A stretch of DNA of 64,000 nt from Dysgonomonas hofstadii (GCF_014196915.1 NZ_JACIEP010000003.1:124001-188000); one strand, 5' to 3'. Positions 43,333-53,580 are shown, counted from the first letter of the stretch. Numbers and translations are program-made. The notes: generated by a model from the letters alone, not told the origin.

Positions 43333-44010
43333 AAATGTAATCTTGGCTTTCTCTCCCTGAATGAGTGCTTTCTAACTGTCGTATCTTTAACTATAATAAT
43401 ACGAAAATGAAATAAGTGATATAGTTCCAGCGAAGGCTTCGATTATTCTATAATAGAGCAATTTAGAAAGATTAGGAAAAATTGTCAGAAATGATACATA
43501 GTGTAAGAGGCTGTTAATCATATTATTTGTTTGGAGATTACTATGTAGATAACCACTAATAGATGAAGCCGGAGAAACAAAAGAGTAGAAAGTAAATGGA
43601 GGACAGATCTGTTGAAAAGTGATTTATTTTAGCTAAAGAATAATTTTTTTTTTTAGAAATCGTTCCCAAAAGAAACAGATGTATGTTTTTTTAGAGTATT
43701 TAACGCTTGAAATACAAATTCTTTTGTATATTTGCGCTCTGATTCTACTAGAAGGATTAGAACAAAAGTTCCGGTCTGGATAACAATCTTATATATTTTA
43801 ATCTAAAATTTATATATCAGTCTAAATTTAGGGTATTATATATAAATGCCGGAAACTTCTAAAAGCAAACTTTCAGGTAGCTTAATCTTCAAAAACGATC
43901 CTATATCATATATAATATAATTGAACTACAAGGAAAGTGCATCTTATTCATTTTATAAATATAAATTATAGTAAATCAACTAAATAATATAATTTAACAT
44001 AGATATACAC
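43333..44010. other. Long intergenic region and leader of rho
   Basis: This is 678 bases without a credible gene. The first 390 bases show no frame, repeat or terminator I can support; they may be decayed sequence. A -7 element stands at 43727-43734, leaving an untranslated leader of about 270 bases before rho. In the leader AAAGTTCCGG (about 43767-43777) can pair with CCGGAAACTT (about 43851-43860) with one bulge, a long-range stem enclosing about 75 AU-rich bases. A long structured leader is compatible with feedback control of rho by its own product, as known for E. coli rho; here that is inference. Confidence 0.55.
43727..43734 (+). promoter_or_regulatory. -7 promoter element of rho
   Basis: TATATTTG matches TAnnTTTG. 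A TTG 17 bases upstream (43707-43709) is slightly too close for the consensus. It would give a leader of about 270 bases. Confidence 0.6.
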
Positions 44011-45921
44011 ATGCGTATATACAACATTCTTGAGCTAAATGAAAAGCTCACTATTGAACTTAGAACTATTGCAAAAGAGCTTGGAATAAGACGTCCGGAT
44101 GCTTATAAAAAAGATGAGCTTATTTATAAAATACTGGATGAACAAGCAATCCTGAAAGCTCGTAACAAAAACTCTGAAAGCTATCAGAGTGAGGACAGGA
44201 TAGAGCAACAGCAAAAAAAATCTTATGCTGCAAAAACAAAACAAACGAAATCAAAAACTCCATCCTCAACTAAAAAACAGGAAGCTGTAACTCCAAAAGC
44301 AGAAGAAACACCTGTTGTTGAAGCTAACAAGGTGAAAAAAGAAGAACCTAAGGCGCAAAAAGCGACAACCAAGGCAAAAAAAGAAGTGCCCGTTGTTGTT
44401 CCGGAGACTGCTAAAAAGGAAGAAGTCCCAGCAGTCGTTGCAGAAGCTGTGGATAAGAAACCACTAAAGGAAATAATAAAAAAAGCACCTGTTGAAGTAA
44501 AAGAAAATAAACAGGAAGAACAACAGCCTCAGCAACCAAAATCTCAGCCACAGCCACAAGCACAGCAACCTTCAGCAAAACCAACCCAATTAGTTTTCAG
44601 ATCGAATAAGGTAAGAGAAAGTGAGCCGCAGGAGCCAATTCCAGGGTTGCCATTACTTGCACCTCTCGAAGTAGACTCGGATGTGGTTCCCGTTGAAGTT
44701 GTTCAGGAAGCTGCTCCTGTAAAACAGAATAAAGTACAACAGCCACAGCATAACAATAACAACCAGAAACAAAACAATCAGGCACAGGAGAAACCGTTTG
44801 ATTTTGAAGGTATTCTTGTCGCTACAGGTGTATTGGAAATTATGCAGGAAGGATACGGGTTCCTTCGTTCTTCAGATTATAATTACATGTCGTCTCCCGA
44901 TGATGTTTATATATCACAATCACAGATTCGCCTGTTTGGTTTAAAGACCGGAGATATTGTAGAAGGCCCGATTCGCCCGCCAAAAGAATCGGAGAAATTT
45001 TTCCCATTGGTTAAAGTTGACAGAATAAACGGACGTACTCCGGACGAAGTTCGCGACCGAGTTCCGTTTGACCACCTGAAACCTCTTTTCCCAGATGAAA
45101 AGTTCAGGCTGACCAAAGGCCGTAATGATAACCTTTCGTGCCGTGTTGTAGATCTATTCTCTCCAATAGGAAAAGGACAACGTGGACTTATAGTTGCTCA
45201 ACCAAAAACAGGTAAAACTACATTGCTGAAGGATATTGCCAATGCCATTGCAAGTAATCATCCTGAAGTATATATGATTGTTCTTTTGATCGATGAACGT
45301 CCGGAAGAGGTTACCGACATGGAGCGTAGTGTGAATGCAGAAGTAATTGCTTCTACATTCGATGAACCGGCCGACCGTCATGTGAAAATTGCAGAGATTG
45401 TGCTTAATAAGGCAAAACGCATGGTAGAATGTGGACATGATGTAGTTATACTATTAGACTCGATCACACGTCTTGCGCGTGCATATAATACTGTTCAGCC
45501 GGCATCAGGTAAAGTGCTGACCGGTGGGGTAGATGCAAATGCATTGCATAAACCAAAACGTTTCTTTGGAGCGGCCCGTAATATAGAAAACGGAGGATCG
45601 TTAACCATTATTGCCACAGCACTGACTGAAACAGGTTCTAAGATGGACGATGTTATCTTCGAAGAATTTAAAGGTACAGGTAATATGGAACTTCAGCTCG
45701 ATCGTAAATTGTCTAACAAACGTATATTCCCAGCAGTTGATATTATTGCATCAAGTACACGTAGGGATGATTTGTTGCTTGACAATGACACGCTTAGCCG
45801 TATGTGGGTGCTGCGTAACTTCTTGTCGGATATGAATTCGGTAGAAGCAATGCAATTCCTTGAAGGACGGTTGAGAAAAACAATGAATAACGAAGAATTC
45901 CTAATCTCAATGAACGACTAA
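44011..45921 (+). CDS. rho: Transcription termination factor Rho with long disordered insert
   Basis: Rho is the hexameric RNA helicase that ends transcription. At 636 residues it is over 200 longer than E. coli Rho. The N-terminal Rho_N helices (residues 1-50) are followed by about 200 residues of Lys/Glu/Ala/Pro/Gln-rich low complexity (runs such as [15 protein letters not shown] and [10 protein letters not shown]). The conserved protein resumes at about residue 260: the RNA-binding cold-shock-like domain ([15 protein letters not shown]), Walker [15 protein letters not shown], Walker [16 protein letters not shown], the Q-loop and the R-loop region [21 protein letters not shown]. Such inserts are characteristic of Bacteroidetes Rho and have been linked to phase separation in Bacteroides thetaiotaomicron. 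Confidence 0.97.
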   Translation: MRIYNILELNEKLTIELRTIAKELGIRRPDAYKKDELIYKILDEQAILKARNKNSESYQSEDRIEQQQKKSYAAKTKQTKSKTPSSTKKQEAVTPKAEETPVVEANKVKKEEPKAQKATTKAKKEVPVVVPETAKKEEVPAVVAEAVDKKPLKEIIKKAPVEVKENKQEEQQPQQPKSQPQPQAQQPSAKPTQLVFRSNKVRESEPQEPIPGLPLLAPLEVDSDVVPVEVVQEAAPVKQNKVQQPQHNNNNQKQNNQAQEKPFDFEGILVATGVLEIMQEGYGFLRSSDYNYMSSPDDVYISQSQIRLFGLKTGDIVEGPIRPPKESEKFFPLVKVDRINGRTPDEVRDRVPFDHLKPLFPDEKFRLTKGRNDNLSCRVVDLFSPIGKGQRGLIVAQPKTGKTTLLKDIANAIASNHPEVYMIVLLIDERPEEVTDMERSVNAEVIASTFDEPADRHVKIAEIVLNKAKRMVECGHDVVILLDSITRLARAYNTVQPASGKVLTGGVDANALHKPKRFFGAARNIENGGSLTIIATALTETGSKMDDVIFEEFKGTGNMELQLDRKLSNKRIFPAVDIIASSTRRDDLLLDNDTLSRMWVLRNFLSDMNSVEAMQFLEGRLRKTMNNEEFLISMND

Positions 45922-45954
45922 TAAGTAGATTAGTGAATTGCTCGAAAATATTTG

Positions 45955-45996
45955 AAAGCAAGGGAAAAAGAATTAACTTTACCCTTGCTTTTTTAT
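45955..45996 (+). terminator. Terminator after rho
   Basis: AAAGCAAGGG (45955-45964) pairs with CCCTTGCTTT (45982-45991), then TTTATTTTT, 33 bases after the rho stop codon. Confidence 0.88.
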
Positions 45997-46023
45997 TTTT
46001 AATAATTCTAAATAAGAATATTC

Positions 46024-46968
46024 ATGGGACATAATCATAACCATGACGATCATACTCACAGTCATAACCATTCACATAGTGGCCACAGCCACACTCACAA
46101 TGCTAATAAGAAAGCTTTAACTATCAGTTTCATTCTGATAACCAGCTTTATGTTTGTTGAATTTATAGGCGGATATCTTACTCATAGCCTTGCTCTTATA
46201 TCTGATGCCGGGCATATGTTGAGTGATGCTGTTGCTTTGGGGTTAAGCCTGAGTGCCCTTATATTCGGAGCCCGGGCTGCAACTCATTCTAAGACTTATG
46301 GCTATAAACGTTTTGAAATTCTTGCGGCATTACTGAATGGTATAGTATTGGTCTTGTTGGCTATCTTTATTTTCAAGGAAGCTATAGATCGTTTATCCGA
46401 TCCGCCACAGGTAATGGGAAAAGGGATGATGATCATCTCTGTTATCGGGCTTATCATTAATATTATCGTTGCTTATATATTGCATTCACAAGGTTCAACA
46501 GAAGACAATCTGAATGTACGAAGTGCATTCATGCACGTTATCGGGGATTTGTTAGGATCGGTAGGAGCTATTGTCGCTGCCATACTGATAATGCTGTTTG
46601 GATGGTATATCGCAGATTCAATAGCCAGTATGATTGTTTCAGTATTAGTATTGTATAGCGGATGGAATGTACTGAAGGAATCCGTAAATATATTGATGGA
46701 AGCAAAACCGTACGGTATAAATTTTGATGAAGTAATGAAACTCCTGAAATCTATAGATGGGGTAGAAGATATACACGACCTGCATATCTGGATGATAACT
46801 TCCGATTTTTCGGTAATGACCGCACATTTAAAGGTGAAAAAAGACATGGACAGGGATGCTATCCTCGAAAAAGCAAAGTCTGTAATCGAAACTAAATTCG
46901 GAATCAGGCATGTAACTATCCAGATAGAGGGTAGGGAGGTTTGCCCTCACGAAGAAATTTGCAATTAA
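46024..46968 (+). CDS. Cation diffusion facilitator (zinc exporter, CzcD/ZitB-like)
   Basis: A 314-residue inner-membrane proton-coupled exporter of zinc or similar divalent metals. The first 30 residues are His-rich (HNHDDHTHSHNHSHSGHSHTH), a typical cytoplasmic metal sensor. Six hydrophobic segments follow, with the metal-site motifs HSLALISDAGHMLSDAVALGLSL (HxxxD in TM2) and SAFMHVIGDLLGSVGAI (HxxxD in TM5). The C-terminal ferredoxin-like cytoplasmic domain has DGVEDIHDLHIWMITSDFSVMTAHL. It ends 10 bases from the stop of the convergent DUF3857 gene. Metal specificity cannot be fixed from the sequence. Confidence 0.95.
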   Translation: MGHNHNHDDHTHSHNHSHSGHSHTHNANKKALTISFILITSFMFVEFIGGYLTHSLALISDAGHMLSDAVALGLSLSALIFGARAATHSKTYGYKRFEILAALLNGIVLVLLAIFIFKEAIDRLSDPPQVMGKGMMIISVIGLIINIIVAYILHSQGSTEDNLNVRSAFMHVIGDLLGSVGAIVAAILIMLFGWYIADSIASMIVSVLVLYSGWNVLKESVNILMEAKPYGINFDEVMKLLKSIDGVEDIHDLHIWMITSDFSVMTAHLKVKKDMDRDAILEKAKSVIETKFGIRHVTIQIEGREVCPHEEICN

Positions 46969-46978
46969 CCTGTAATGC

Positions 46979-48943
46979 TTATTCTTTGACCAATACTACC
47001 AGTTCTTCCATTTTTTTTATTATTTCAGCAAAAGACATTTTCAGCTCATTGTAATCGCTGGCACTATATATATTCTTTTTATATGAATATCCGGCGGTTA
47101 TTACTATCTGGTTATTCTCATTTTGGATTAAGTAATCCATTCTTATTACGGAATTATCAATAGTTTGCACTTGTGGCATATATTCTATTTTGTAGCCCTG
47201 AGGTATTTCTATTTTTGATTTATAATTACTTCTTCTCACATACATCATATCTACAAAAAGCCGCCGCTCAGTTTGTTTAAATGGATTATCGCTTATAGAC
47301 AGGTTTGCGAATGGATGTATAAATAATTTATCCGGAGTACTCTCCAAGTTAGTAGTGTAGGAAAAAGAAAAATGAAAAGGTCTGTTCAGTTTATCTTTAT
47401 CTGCTGTAACATCAATATCTCCTATGACATCGATATTATGATTCTTTTTTAAATAATTAACAAGATTCTCTTTTTTTCCGAGATAAGCAGTACGGTAATA
47501 ATAGGCGTCGTAACCCTGACCTATGAATCTGCTGTTAGCTTCTATTTTATTTCCTTCCGGTACTATTTTGAGCGATATTTCTTTCTGATCGAAAGAAATA
47601 CTTCTTTGTATAAGCTCAGCCCATTCTTCACTTTTAGGTTTTACGACCAATCCTTCTACATTTATACAACGAATAGGTAAATCGCTGAAATACAACAAAG
47701 GTTCGGTTGCATCTATAAAATAAGGCCGTCCATCTATTGTAACCTGAGTTACAACGTAATTAAGAAATTTACTGAAAGGATAACTCTTTCTTATTATGCC
47801 ATTCTTTCTTGTACTGAGGGCTACCGGATGCGCATCTATGCCAGCACTTTTGAGCAGGCCTGTCAGAAATAAATTTAGATTTCCGACATTTCCTTTTTTC
47901 TGCTTAAGAAAATCTGATAGCTTAATCTCTGCATATTTTCCATACATGCCATTCCAGTTATAGTTAGACTTAACATATTCTGTTATTGCTTGCACTTGTT
48001 CCAAAGGGGTCTTGTTTTCAAGGTTTAATGATGGTAATATTTTTTTGCCTTCTTTTTCTGCATTTTTGACATATTTTCCGAAGTCATCATTCTTCAGGTA
48101 TTCATCGCATATTTCAGGCCAGGTACTCATATATTCTTTATTTCCTCCTCCGGGATAATGAATTTTTGATAACTGGAAGTTTAAACTGGCTATATAATCT
48201 TCTTCCGAGGTAATAAACTCTTCATCTTTAAAAGCAGGTAGGTCTTTCATTCCGAACGTATATTCCATTTCCTTATATAGCAGATTGCCAAAGCGGATAT
48301 CCTGCAATAAAGCTTTGCTGTCAAATTCATCGAACTTATCGGTACCCTTTGCGATATATACATATTCATAATATGGGATCGCTTTATACTTGAGCTTGCT
48401 GTATACAACCGGAATTTTTCTTTGAAAATCCCACTGCCGCATATGTACAAAGTATGGTGTAGTCAGAATATAGCTGATTTCTATGACCGACCCTTCTCTT
48501 ACATTTGGCAATGCTATTTTTTTCACTCTTACATTATTTGTAGCCTTTTCTTCATATATATTTTTATTATCCAGAACTGTTTTTATTAATTGTCCGTTTT
48601 CTGCGTTATAGGTAGTCGCTTCTATCTCATGTATTTCTTCCCAATCGTTACCTTCTATATAGTAAGGAATCTCGATATTTGCATATTCGATGCCGGCTGG
48701 TTTCAGTATTTTTATTTTGGTTTTTCTTTTCATATATAGTATGAAACCCCGCCTGTCATCTCCCTGAAAAAAATATTCTCCCATGTCGTAAACGACCAGA
48801 GCTTCGGCATCAGCATCTTTACTATATTCAGTCATAGTCATTTCATAATTCGTAACCTTACCATATTCCATGGAAAAGTTTTCCTGGGCATAAGTGGTTA
48901 TAAATATTGACAAAAACAGGAAGAGAACTAAAGTCTTTTTCAT
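46979..48943 (-). CDS. DUF3857/transglutaminase-like secreted protein lacking catalytic Cys and His
   Basis: A 654-residue exported protein. Signal peptide MKKTLVLFLFLSIFITTYAQ. The N-terminal half is a DUF3857 domain (IEATTYNAENGQLIKTVLDNKNIYEE, ALPNVREGSVIEISYILTTPY). The transglutaminase-like core at about residues 330-440 has lost its nucleophile: the usual GDCKD is GNVGN (KKGNVGNLNLFLTGLLKSAGIDAHPVAL), and the usual FNHV is LNYV, so Cys becomes Val and His becomes Tyr, with only the Asp of YFIDATE retained. A beta-rich C-terminal domain follows. Translation is coupled to the upstream paralogue by a 4-base overlap. Probably a binding or structural partner of that protein; function unknown. 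Confidence 0.88.
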   Translation of the reverse strand: MKKTLVLFLFLSIFITTYAQENFSMEYGKVTNYEMTMTEYSKDADAEALVVYDMGEYFFQGDDRRGFILYMKRKTKIKILKPAGIEYANIEIPYYIEGNDWEEIHEIEATTYNAENGQLIKTVLDNKNIYEEKATNNVRVKKIALPNVREGSVIEISYILTTPYFVHMRQWDFQRKIPVVYSKLKYKAIPYYEYVYIAKGTDKFDEFDSKALLQDIRFGNLLYKEMEYTFGMKDLPAFKDEEFITSEEDYIASLNFQLSKIHYPGGGNKEYMSTWPEICDEYLKNDDFGKYVKNAEKEGKKILPSLNLENKTPLEQVQAITEYVKSNYNWNGMYGKYAEIKLSDFLKQKKGNVGNLNLFLTGLLKSAGIDAHPVALSTRKNGIIRKSYPFSKFLNYVVTQVTIDGRPYFIDATEPLLYFSDLPIRCINVEGLVVKPKSEEWAELIQRSISFDQKEISLKIVPEGNKIEANSRFIGQGYDAYYYRTAYLGKKENLVNYLKKNHNIDVIGDIDVTADKDKLNRPFHFSFSYTTNLESTPDKLFIHPFANLSISDNPFKQTERRLFVDMMYVRRSNYKSKIEIPQGYKIEYMPQVQTIDNSVIRMDYLIQNENNQIVITAGYSYKKNIYSASDYNELKMSFAEIIKKMEELVVLVKE

Positions 48944-50766
48944 AGTGTTTCTATATAATAGTTTTTATTTTCATTGTTGTAGACAAGGGTCATAAACCTG
49001 TAAAATTCATTATATTGCTCTTTGGAATACCTTCCTGAAAATATAAGAATCGATTTGCATATAATCAGTTTATTACCATCTTGAGTGAATGTCTGGGAAT
49101 ATTCTCCAAATTTAGATTTGAGAAGCATATCATCAGGTAGCTTCGTTATATTTTTATCTGTAATTCCATAAACAATAGTGTCCTTATAATATTCAGGATA
49201 ATCTATTTGAACATCGTTTATTCTTTTTTCGGGCAATTCGTATGACGGGAGGATGATGGGAAAGGGATTCAGTACCAAGTTGTTGCCGTATTCTTTATAA
49301 AGATTATGCATTTTGCATTTTACTTCCATCTTTATATATGCGCTATCGCGGTTTTCTTTCTGGAATTTAAAGTCGAGTAAGTCGTAGGAGCCTGATAATA
49401 TATTCTTCCTGATGTGTTTATCTACAATGTTTTTGGTTACATCTGATGATAGAAAATTAGAAAATTCATAATTCTCACCTCTTTCGGTTGCTATCATGCC
49501 CATCTCCAGTGTGTTCAGATTGACATTGAGATTGCGGGTACATAACACATCCTCAGGCTTGAGGGATGGAATGCTTATTAACTGACTATTATTTTCATCG
49601 ATAAGTAGTGCTTTACGCCCTTGTATCTCTGTGTGTATATAGCCAAAAGGTGTATTTTGGGATGTACATTCCAGATATACGGTGTCTTTTTCGAAGGGAA
49701 TGGTCAAAATTACATGGTTGAAAGCGTTCGTGGCGAAATTGTTTTCTATGTCGAATACATTTTCATCGGAATATATAAGCGTGTAATGAGATTTTATGCC
49801 TATATATTTGAGCATAGATTGCATATAATTGGTTAGGGCCTTGCAGTCTCCATACTTATTGTCACATACGTAGCTTGCCGGATATGTTTGTAAGCCGCCA
49901 ATTTTAATACTTACATTTATATATCGTGTATGGTCCTGCAAATACTTATATAAGACTTTTGCCTTTTCTTTATCATTATCTATTCCCGATAATAAGTTCT
50001 CGATCTTGTTTTGTTCCGATACAGTCAGTTGGTCTCTTCCTTCGTTTAGTTTATGTATCCAGTTCCCAAAACCAGTCCAACTGTTGGTATTTCCTTTTAT
50101 ACCATATTTAAAATCAACCGGAAGTATTTCAATTTTGGGTGCTTTAGATGTGTTTGGTGATATTTTTATTTCGTTTATTCCTTCCGGTTTATAGCTATAG
50201 GTCCAATGGTATGTTTTTGTATTAGCAATCGTATTAATCTCGGGTTCTGTCACATTTTTCTGCTTATATTTTATCTGCATATCAGAAGGAGTTTCTACAA
50301 TTAATTTAGCAGATCTGATTGGGTTTCTTCTACCTGTGCAGTCCATATCTGCTATGTGGATATATGCAGGAAATACATATTTGTATGAATAAACCATTCT
50401 GTAAGGATATGAATTATGTTTCAGACTGAATGATTTTATAAACTTATCTTCATATAATGAGTAGTTTTTTATATAACTATTATCCATTATCTCATTTTTC
50501 TTTAATTTTCGGATAATATTTCCATTCATATCCTCAATCCACACATCACCTATTGATAGCTTGTCCCCTTTGGAGTACACAAGTCCTATTTCAGCATCAT
50601 TATCTCCCATTCGTTCATTGATTTGGAGTGTAATTGAGTCTGTCCTTTCTAATTTGTCGCCTTTGATTTTAAATACAGATATATGCTCTATAATTTCACT
50701 TCTGGGAGTTTGTCCAAAGCAAGGAAATGAAATAAGTAATGAAACAATAAGAACGAAGAATTTCAT
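48940..50766 (-). CDS. DUF3857/transglutaminase-like secreted protein
   Basis: A 608-residue exported protein, started at 50766, where MKFFVLIVSLLISFPCFGQ is a signal peptide; the longer frame to 50829 adds 21 residues across the promoter region. It has the same architecture as its downstream neighbour: DUF3857 domain, transglutaminase-like core, beta-rich tail. Here the core keeps the catalytic Cys in KYGDCKALTNYMQSMLKYIGIKSHYTL and the His in AFNHVILTIPF; the third position is Glu (VYLECTSQ) instead of Asp, a variant common in the family as I recall. It is likely periplasmic or surface-exposed. Substrate unknown. The two genes form a bicistronic operon. Confidence 0.88.
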   Translation of the reverse strand: MKFFVLIVSLLISFPCFGQTPRSEIIEHISVFKIKGDKLERTDSITLQINERMGDNDAEIGLVYSKGDKLSIGDVWIEDMNGNIIRKLKKNEIMDNSYIKNYSLYEDKFIKSFSLKHNSYPYRMVYSYKYVFPAYIHIADMDCTGRRNPIRSAKLIVETPSDMQIKYKQKNVTEPEINTIANTKTYHWTYSYKPEGINEIKISPNTSKAPKIEILPVDFKYGIKGNTNSWTGFGNWIHKLNEGRDQLTVSEQNKIENLLSGIDNDKEKAKVLYKYLQDHTRYINVSIKIGGLQTYPASYVCDNKYGDCKALTNYMQSMLKYIGIKSHYTLIYSDENVFDIENNFATNAFNHVILTIPFEKDTVYLECTSQNTPFGYIHTEIQGRKALLIDENNSQLISIPSLKPEDVLCTRNLNVNLNTLEMGMIATERGENYEFSNFLSSDVTKNIVDKHIRKNILSGSYDLLDFKFQKENRDSAYIKMEVKCKMHNLYKEYGNNLVLNPFPIILPSYELPEKRINDVQIDYPEYYKDTIVYGITDKNITKLPDDMLLKSKFGEYSQTFTQDGNKLIICKSILIFSGRYSKEQYNEFYRFMTLVYNNENKNYYIETL

Positions 50767-50826
50767 AGACAACAGGCTTAAGATTATATTTGAATTATGT
50801 AAAAATATGTAAAAAAAATAGCAAAT

Positions 50827-50834
50827 CAAACTTA
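50827..50834 (-). promoter_or_regulatory. Candidate -7 element of the DUF3857 gene pair
   Basis: TAAGTTTG on the minus strand matches TAnnTTTG, 60 bases before the preferred start codon at 50766. It overlaps the alternative longer reading frame, which supports the shorter start. Confidence 0.55.
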
Positions 50835-50901
50835 TTTTTTACATTATGATTTATTCATTAAAAATTATACTAAAAACGGGCTGTAATCACAATAGTTTTT
50901 A

Positions 50902-50909
50902 TAACTTTG
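50902..50909 (+). promoter_or_regulatory. -7 promoter element of purH
   Basis: TAACTTTG, identical to the ilv promoter -7 box, lies 31 bases before the purH ATG. No TTTG at -33. Confidence 0.6.
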
Positions 50910-50940
50910 TTTCCCTGAAATAAGGATATTAACACATCAT

Positions 50941-52464
50941 ATGTCTTACGAAAAAAAAATTAAAACAGCGTTAGTTTCAGTTTATCATAAAGATGGACTG
51001 GATGAAATTTTAACAGAGTTGAATAAATTAGGAGTTCGTTTTATTTCCACAGGTGGTACAAGAACTTTTATAGAATCGTTGGGCTTCCCATGCGATGCTG
51101 TGGAAGATACTACCGGTTACCCTTCTATTCTGGGAGGACGGGTTAAAACACTCCATCCCAAAATATTCGGTGGAATTCTTTGCCGTCGTGACTTTCCCGA
51201 GGATTTGAAGCAAATTAAAGCATACGATATACACGAAATTGATCTTGTAATAGTTGACTTATATCCGTTCGAAGAAACTGTAGCTTCTGGTGCAGACGAA
51301 GCTGATATAATTGAAAAAATAGATATAGGTGGTATTTCCCTTATACGCGCAGCCGCCAAGAATTTTAAGGATGTGGTTATTGTCGCATCCAAACAGCAAT
51401 ATCAGCCTTTGAAAAAATTACTTGAAGAAAAAGAAGGAATATCAGATATAGAAGATCGTAAATTCTTTGCTAAGGAGGCTTTTGCCGTATCTTCTTCATA
51501 CGACTCATCTATATTTAACTATATGGATAATAATGAAGGTACTGCTTTCCGTTATGCGGAAGACAATGCTATGCATCTTCGCTATGGGGAAAATCCTCAT
51601 CAAAAAGGCACATTTTATGGAGACTTCAACGCGATATTCGACCAGTTGCACGGCCGTGAGATCTCATACAATAATTTGCTGGATATAGAATCGGCTGTAA
51701 GCCTTATCAGTGAATTTGACGAGACAACTGTTGCTGTCCTGAAACATAATAATGCCTGTGGTATAGCCTCACGCCCGTCAGTAGCCGAAGCTTGGAAGGA
51801 TGCATTGGCCGGAGATCCGGTGTCTGCATATGGTGGTATTATTGTAAGTAATAAGAAAATAGATAAAGCTGCGGCTGAAGAAATAAATACGATATTTTTT
51901 GAAATAATTATTGCCCCTGAATATGATCAGGAAGCTTTGGATATATTCAAACAGAAGAAAAACCGTATAATTCTTGTACAAAAACAGTCTTTGGCAGGAG
52001 AAAAACAATTCCGTTCCCTGTTAAATGGTGTTTTGGTACAGGATAAGGATCTAAGTATACAAGCATCAGAAGATCTGAAGCTGGTAACAAACCGTCCACT
52101 GGAAGGTACAGAGGTTGAAGATCTCCTTTTTGCCAATAAACTGGTAAAACATACTAAGTCGAATGCAATTATTCTGGTGAAGAATAAACAACTTTGTGCT
52201 GGTGGTACAGGGCAGACTTCACGTGTAGATGCATTAAAACAAGCTATAGAGAAGGCTAATTCTTTCGGGTTTGACCTGAAAGGTTCTGTGATGGCATCCG
52301 ATGCTTTTTTTCCGTTTCCCGACTGTGTGGAAATTGCCGGAAATGCAGGGGTTACAGCAGTCGTACAGCCTGGTGGATCTATCAATGATAAATTATCTGT
52401 TGAGTATTGTAACGAGCACAATATATCGATGCTGATGACTGGTATCCGTCATTTTAAACATTAA
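50941..52464 (+). CDS. purH: Bifunctional AICAR transformylase / IMP cyclohydrolase
   Basis: PurH carries out the last two steps of de novo IMP synthesis, formylating AICAR with 10-formyl-tetrahydrofolate and closing the ring. At 507 residues it has the usual length. The N-terminal IMP cyclohydrolase domain shows ALVSVYHKDGL, ISTGGTRTFIE, VKTLHPKIFGGIL and VDLYPFEETV. The transformylase domain has LRYGENPHQKGTFYG, VLKHNNACGIAS with the catalytic Lys-His, GDPVSAYGGIIVSN and the final SDAFFPFPDCVE. It is followed 37 bases later by mreB in the same direction, an arrangement I recall as common in Bacteroidales. Confidence 0.97.
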   Translation: MSYEKKIKTALVSVYHKDGLDEILTELNKLGVRFISTGGTRTFIESLGFPCDAVEDTTGYPSILGGRVKTLHPKIFGGILCRRDFPEDLKQIKAYDIHEIDLVIVDLYPFEETVASGADEADIIEKIDIGGISLIRAAAKNFKDVVIVASKQQYQPLKKLLEEKEGISDIEDRKFFAKEAFAVSSSYDSSIFNYMDNNEGTAFRYAEDNAMHLRYGENPHQKGTFYGDFNAIFDQLHGREISYNNLLDIESAVSLISEFDETTVAVLKHNNACGIASRPSVAEAWKDALAGDPVSAYGGIIVSNKKIDKAAAEEINTIFFEIIIAPEYDQEALDIFKQKKNRIILVQKQSLAGEKQFRSLLNGVLVQDKDLSIQASEDLKLVTNRPLEGTEVEDLLFANKLVKHTKSNAIILVKNKQLCAGGTGQTSRVDALKQAIEKANSFGFDLKGSVMASDAFFPFPDCVEIAGNAGVTAVVQPGGSINDKLSVEYCNEHNISMLMTGIRHFKH

Positions 52465-52501
52465 TAATTGATTGTAAATAAGTAATATATAAGTACAGAA
52501 T

Positions 52502-53527
52502 ATGGGATTATTCTCTTTTACTCAGGAAATAGCAATTGACCTCGGAACGGCCAATACTATCATAATACATAATGGAAGAATAGTTGTAGATCAGCCTTCA
52601 GTGGTAGCATTGGAGCGCAGATCGGGTAAGGTAATAGCAGTGGGGGAGCAGGCTCGCCAGATGCATGGGAAAACGCATGACGATATACGCACCATCCGTC
52701 CGCTAAAAGACGGGGTGATTGCAGATTTTACCGCAGCAGAGCAGATGATTCGTGGGCTCATTAAGATGTTCAATAATAAGAGCCGTTTGTTTTCACCATC
52801 TCTTCGTATTGTAATATGTATCCCTTCGGGAAGCACAGAGGTTGAAACCCGTGCTATTCGCGATTCAGCGGAACATGCGGGAGGACGTGACGTATTTATG
52901 ATATACGAACCAATGGCAGCAGCTCTTGGTATTGGAATCGATGTGGAAGCACCCGAGGGAAATATGATTGTAGATATAGGTGGAGGAACAACAGAGATCG
53001 CTGTAATATCGCTGGGCGGTATTGTTTCTAATAAATCTATTAAAATTGCAGGGGACGATCTTACCGAGGATATTCAGGAATATATGGGACGCCAACACAA
53101 TATTAAAGTGGGAGAACGTACCGCTGAAAATATAAAGATCGCTGTTGGTGCAGCTCTGACTGAACTACCGGACGAAGATATCCCGGAAGACTTTATTGTT
53201 CACGGGCCAAACAGAATGACTTCATTGCCAATGGACATCCCTGTGTCATATCAGGAAATGGCTCATTGTCTCGATAAATCCATATCTAAAATGGACTCAG
53301 CTATACTTAGTGCTTTGGAGCAAACTCCACCAGAACTGTATGCTGACATTGTACGTAACGGCATATACCTGACAGGTGGCGGAGCTTTGCTTAGAGGACT
53401 CAGTAAACGCTTCACTGATAGAATAGGAATACAATTTCATGTAGCTGAAGATCCACTTCACGCTGTAGCAAAAGGAACGGGTATCGCTCTTAAAAACATT
53501 GAGAAATTTAATTTCTTAATGAGATAA
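52502..53527 (+). CDS. mreB: Rod shape-determining protein MreB
   Basis: MreB is the actin-like protein whose membrane-bound filaments steer lateral wall synthesis. The 341-residue protein has the phosphate loops AIDLGTANTIIIHNG and MIVDIGGGTTEIAVISLGG, the adenosine motif YLTGGGALLRGL, and the family sequences VCIPSGSTEVETRAIRDSAEHAGGRDVFMIYEPMAAALG. The N-terminal MGLFSFTQEIAI fits the usual short membrane-contacting segment. It heads the mreBCD-mrdA-rodA set. Secure. Confidence 0.98.
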   Translation: MGLFSFTQEIAIDLGTANTIIIHNGRIVVDQPSVVALERRSGKVIAVGEQARQMHGKTHDDIRTIRPLKDGVIADFTAAEQMIRGLIKMFNNKSRLFSPSLRIVICIPSGSTEVETRAIRDSAEHAGGRDVFMIYEPMAAALGIGIDVEAPEGNMIVDIGGGTTEIAVISLGGIVSNKSIKIAGDDLTEDIQEYMGRQHNIKVGERTAENIKIAVGAALTELPDEDIPEDFIVHGPNRMTSLPMDIPVSYQEMAHCLDKSISKMDSAILSALEQTPPELYADIVRNGIYLTGGGALLRGLSKRFTDRIGIQFHVAEDPLHAVAKGTGIALKNIEKFNFLMR

Positions 53528-53580
53528 ATATCCGGATAGATATAATAATTTACTAATTAAATCAGAGACAAAGGCAGATT

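Noticed and set aside
43333-43720. Possible insertion-sequence remnant before rho
   Set aside because: A GAGGCTGTTAATC-like stretch recalled IS ends, but no inverted partner, target duplication or transposase fragment could be found.
50767-50829. Longer start of the upstream DUF3857 gene
   Set aside because: The 21 extra residues precede an excellent signal peptide and the extension touches the likely promoter, so translation from 50766 is preferred.
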